Below are positions 59,874-60,000 of a DNA stretch of 60,000 nt, in pieces. Made by a program: the position numbers and the translations under genes. The notes under the pieces are model-generated. The model worked only from the letters and a program-made list of their open reading frames with translations. It made no database searches and was not told the origin of the DNA. The DNA comes from Cryptomeria japonica (lineage: Eukaryota; Streptophyta; Pinopsida; Cupressales; Cupressaceae): NCBI RefSeq assembly GCF_030272615.1, contig NC_081411.1, forward strand, positions 212,182,744-212,242,743, written 5' to 3'. Position 1 is the first letter of the stretch. The number at the start of each line of letters is the position of its first letter.

Positions 59874-60000
59874 CTTTCCTCTTCAAATGGGAAAAATTCT
59901 AACTCTTGAACTTCACAACTTTGTGAGAGGGAGATGGGAAATAAATAGGGATTCTTGGAACTTGGCTTTTGACCAATTTCGGATCTTGGAGAACGTTTTA
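59874..60000 (-). other. Upstream edge of the unknown ORF
   Basis: The coding text stops being recognisable here, and the element or gene probably continues past the window edge. Confidence 0.4.

Overview
This window looks like intergenic DNA from a large plant nuclear genome. A gymnosperm such as a conifer is my best guess: the DNA is AT-rich, almost everything in it is transposon, it holds several Tat-lineage Ty3 relatives, and one primer-binding site matches a plant nuclear tRNA-Trp. I found no cellular protein-coding gene, rRNA, complete tRNA or CRISPR array. The species is an inference.

The left three quarters read as a set of nested insertions. A CACTA (En/Spm-type) DNA transposon appears to span 273-45757. 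It has CACTA...TAGTG ends, matching 15-base termini (13/15) and a 3-bp duplication, GGT. It sits in an older LTR whose two pieces (244-272 and from 45761) rejoin into a small hairpin. Its transposase genes lie on the minus strand: a TNP2-like gene in pieces from 19877 down to 9428, and a Transposase_24-type gene at about 9260-7080. The TNP2 gene is split by a 6.1-kb Copia element (9832-15961, minus strand, TSD TCCTC) whose polyprotein frame is broken only by stop codons. Upstream of TNP2 lies a 19.6-kb Ty3 (Tat-lineage) retrotransposon (20241-39863, plus strand, TSD CTGTC). Its LTRs differ by three substitutions and one 1-base indel over 1.44 kb, so it is recent.

The Ty3 element is composite. 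After the 5' LTR comes a primer-binding site matching tRNA-Trp over 39 nt, then a leader with a 20-nt-phased word array. Next is an antisense 5' part of a second Tat-type element: LTR, leader with two more phased arrays, and an uninterrupted 879-residue Gag ORF. After that comes its own gag-pol with protease, G-patch, reverse transcriptase, two RNase H domains and integrase, broken by two single-base frameshifts. A 2.2-kb 3' untranslated region ends in a hairpin and a polypurine tract. The phased arrays, built from different words but with the same ~20-nt pitch, are the observation I consider most worth following.

Right of the CACTA element (45.8-60 kb) are an LTR and leader remnant with a 19-bp repeat array, an LTR related to the young element's LTRs (from 48946), a Copia-type LTR near 51.9-52.8 kb, a minus-strand LTR near 53.8-54.9 kb, and a long decayed minus-strand ORF of unrecognised family (54.9-59.9 kb). 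That ORF is interrupted by a 1.5-kb solo Copia LTR with TSD CATCT; removing the insertion restores its reading frame across the site. Nothing here suggests genes acting together for the host: the relationships are those of elements landing in one another.
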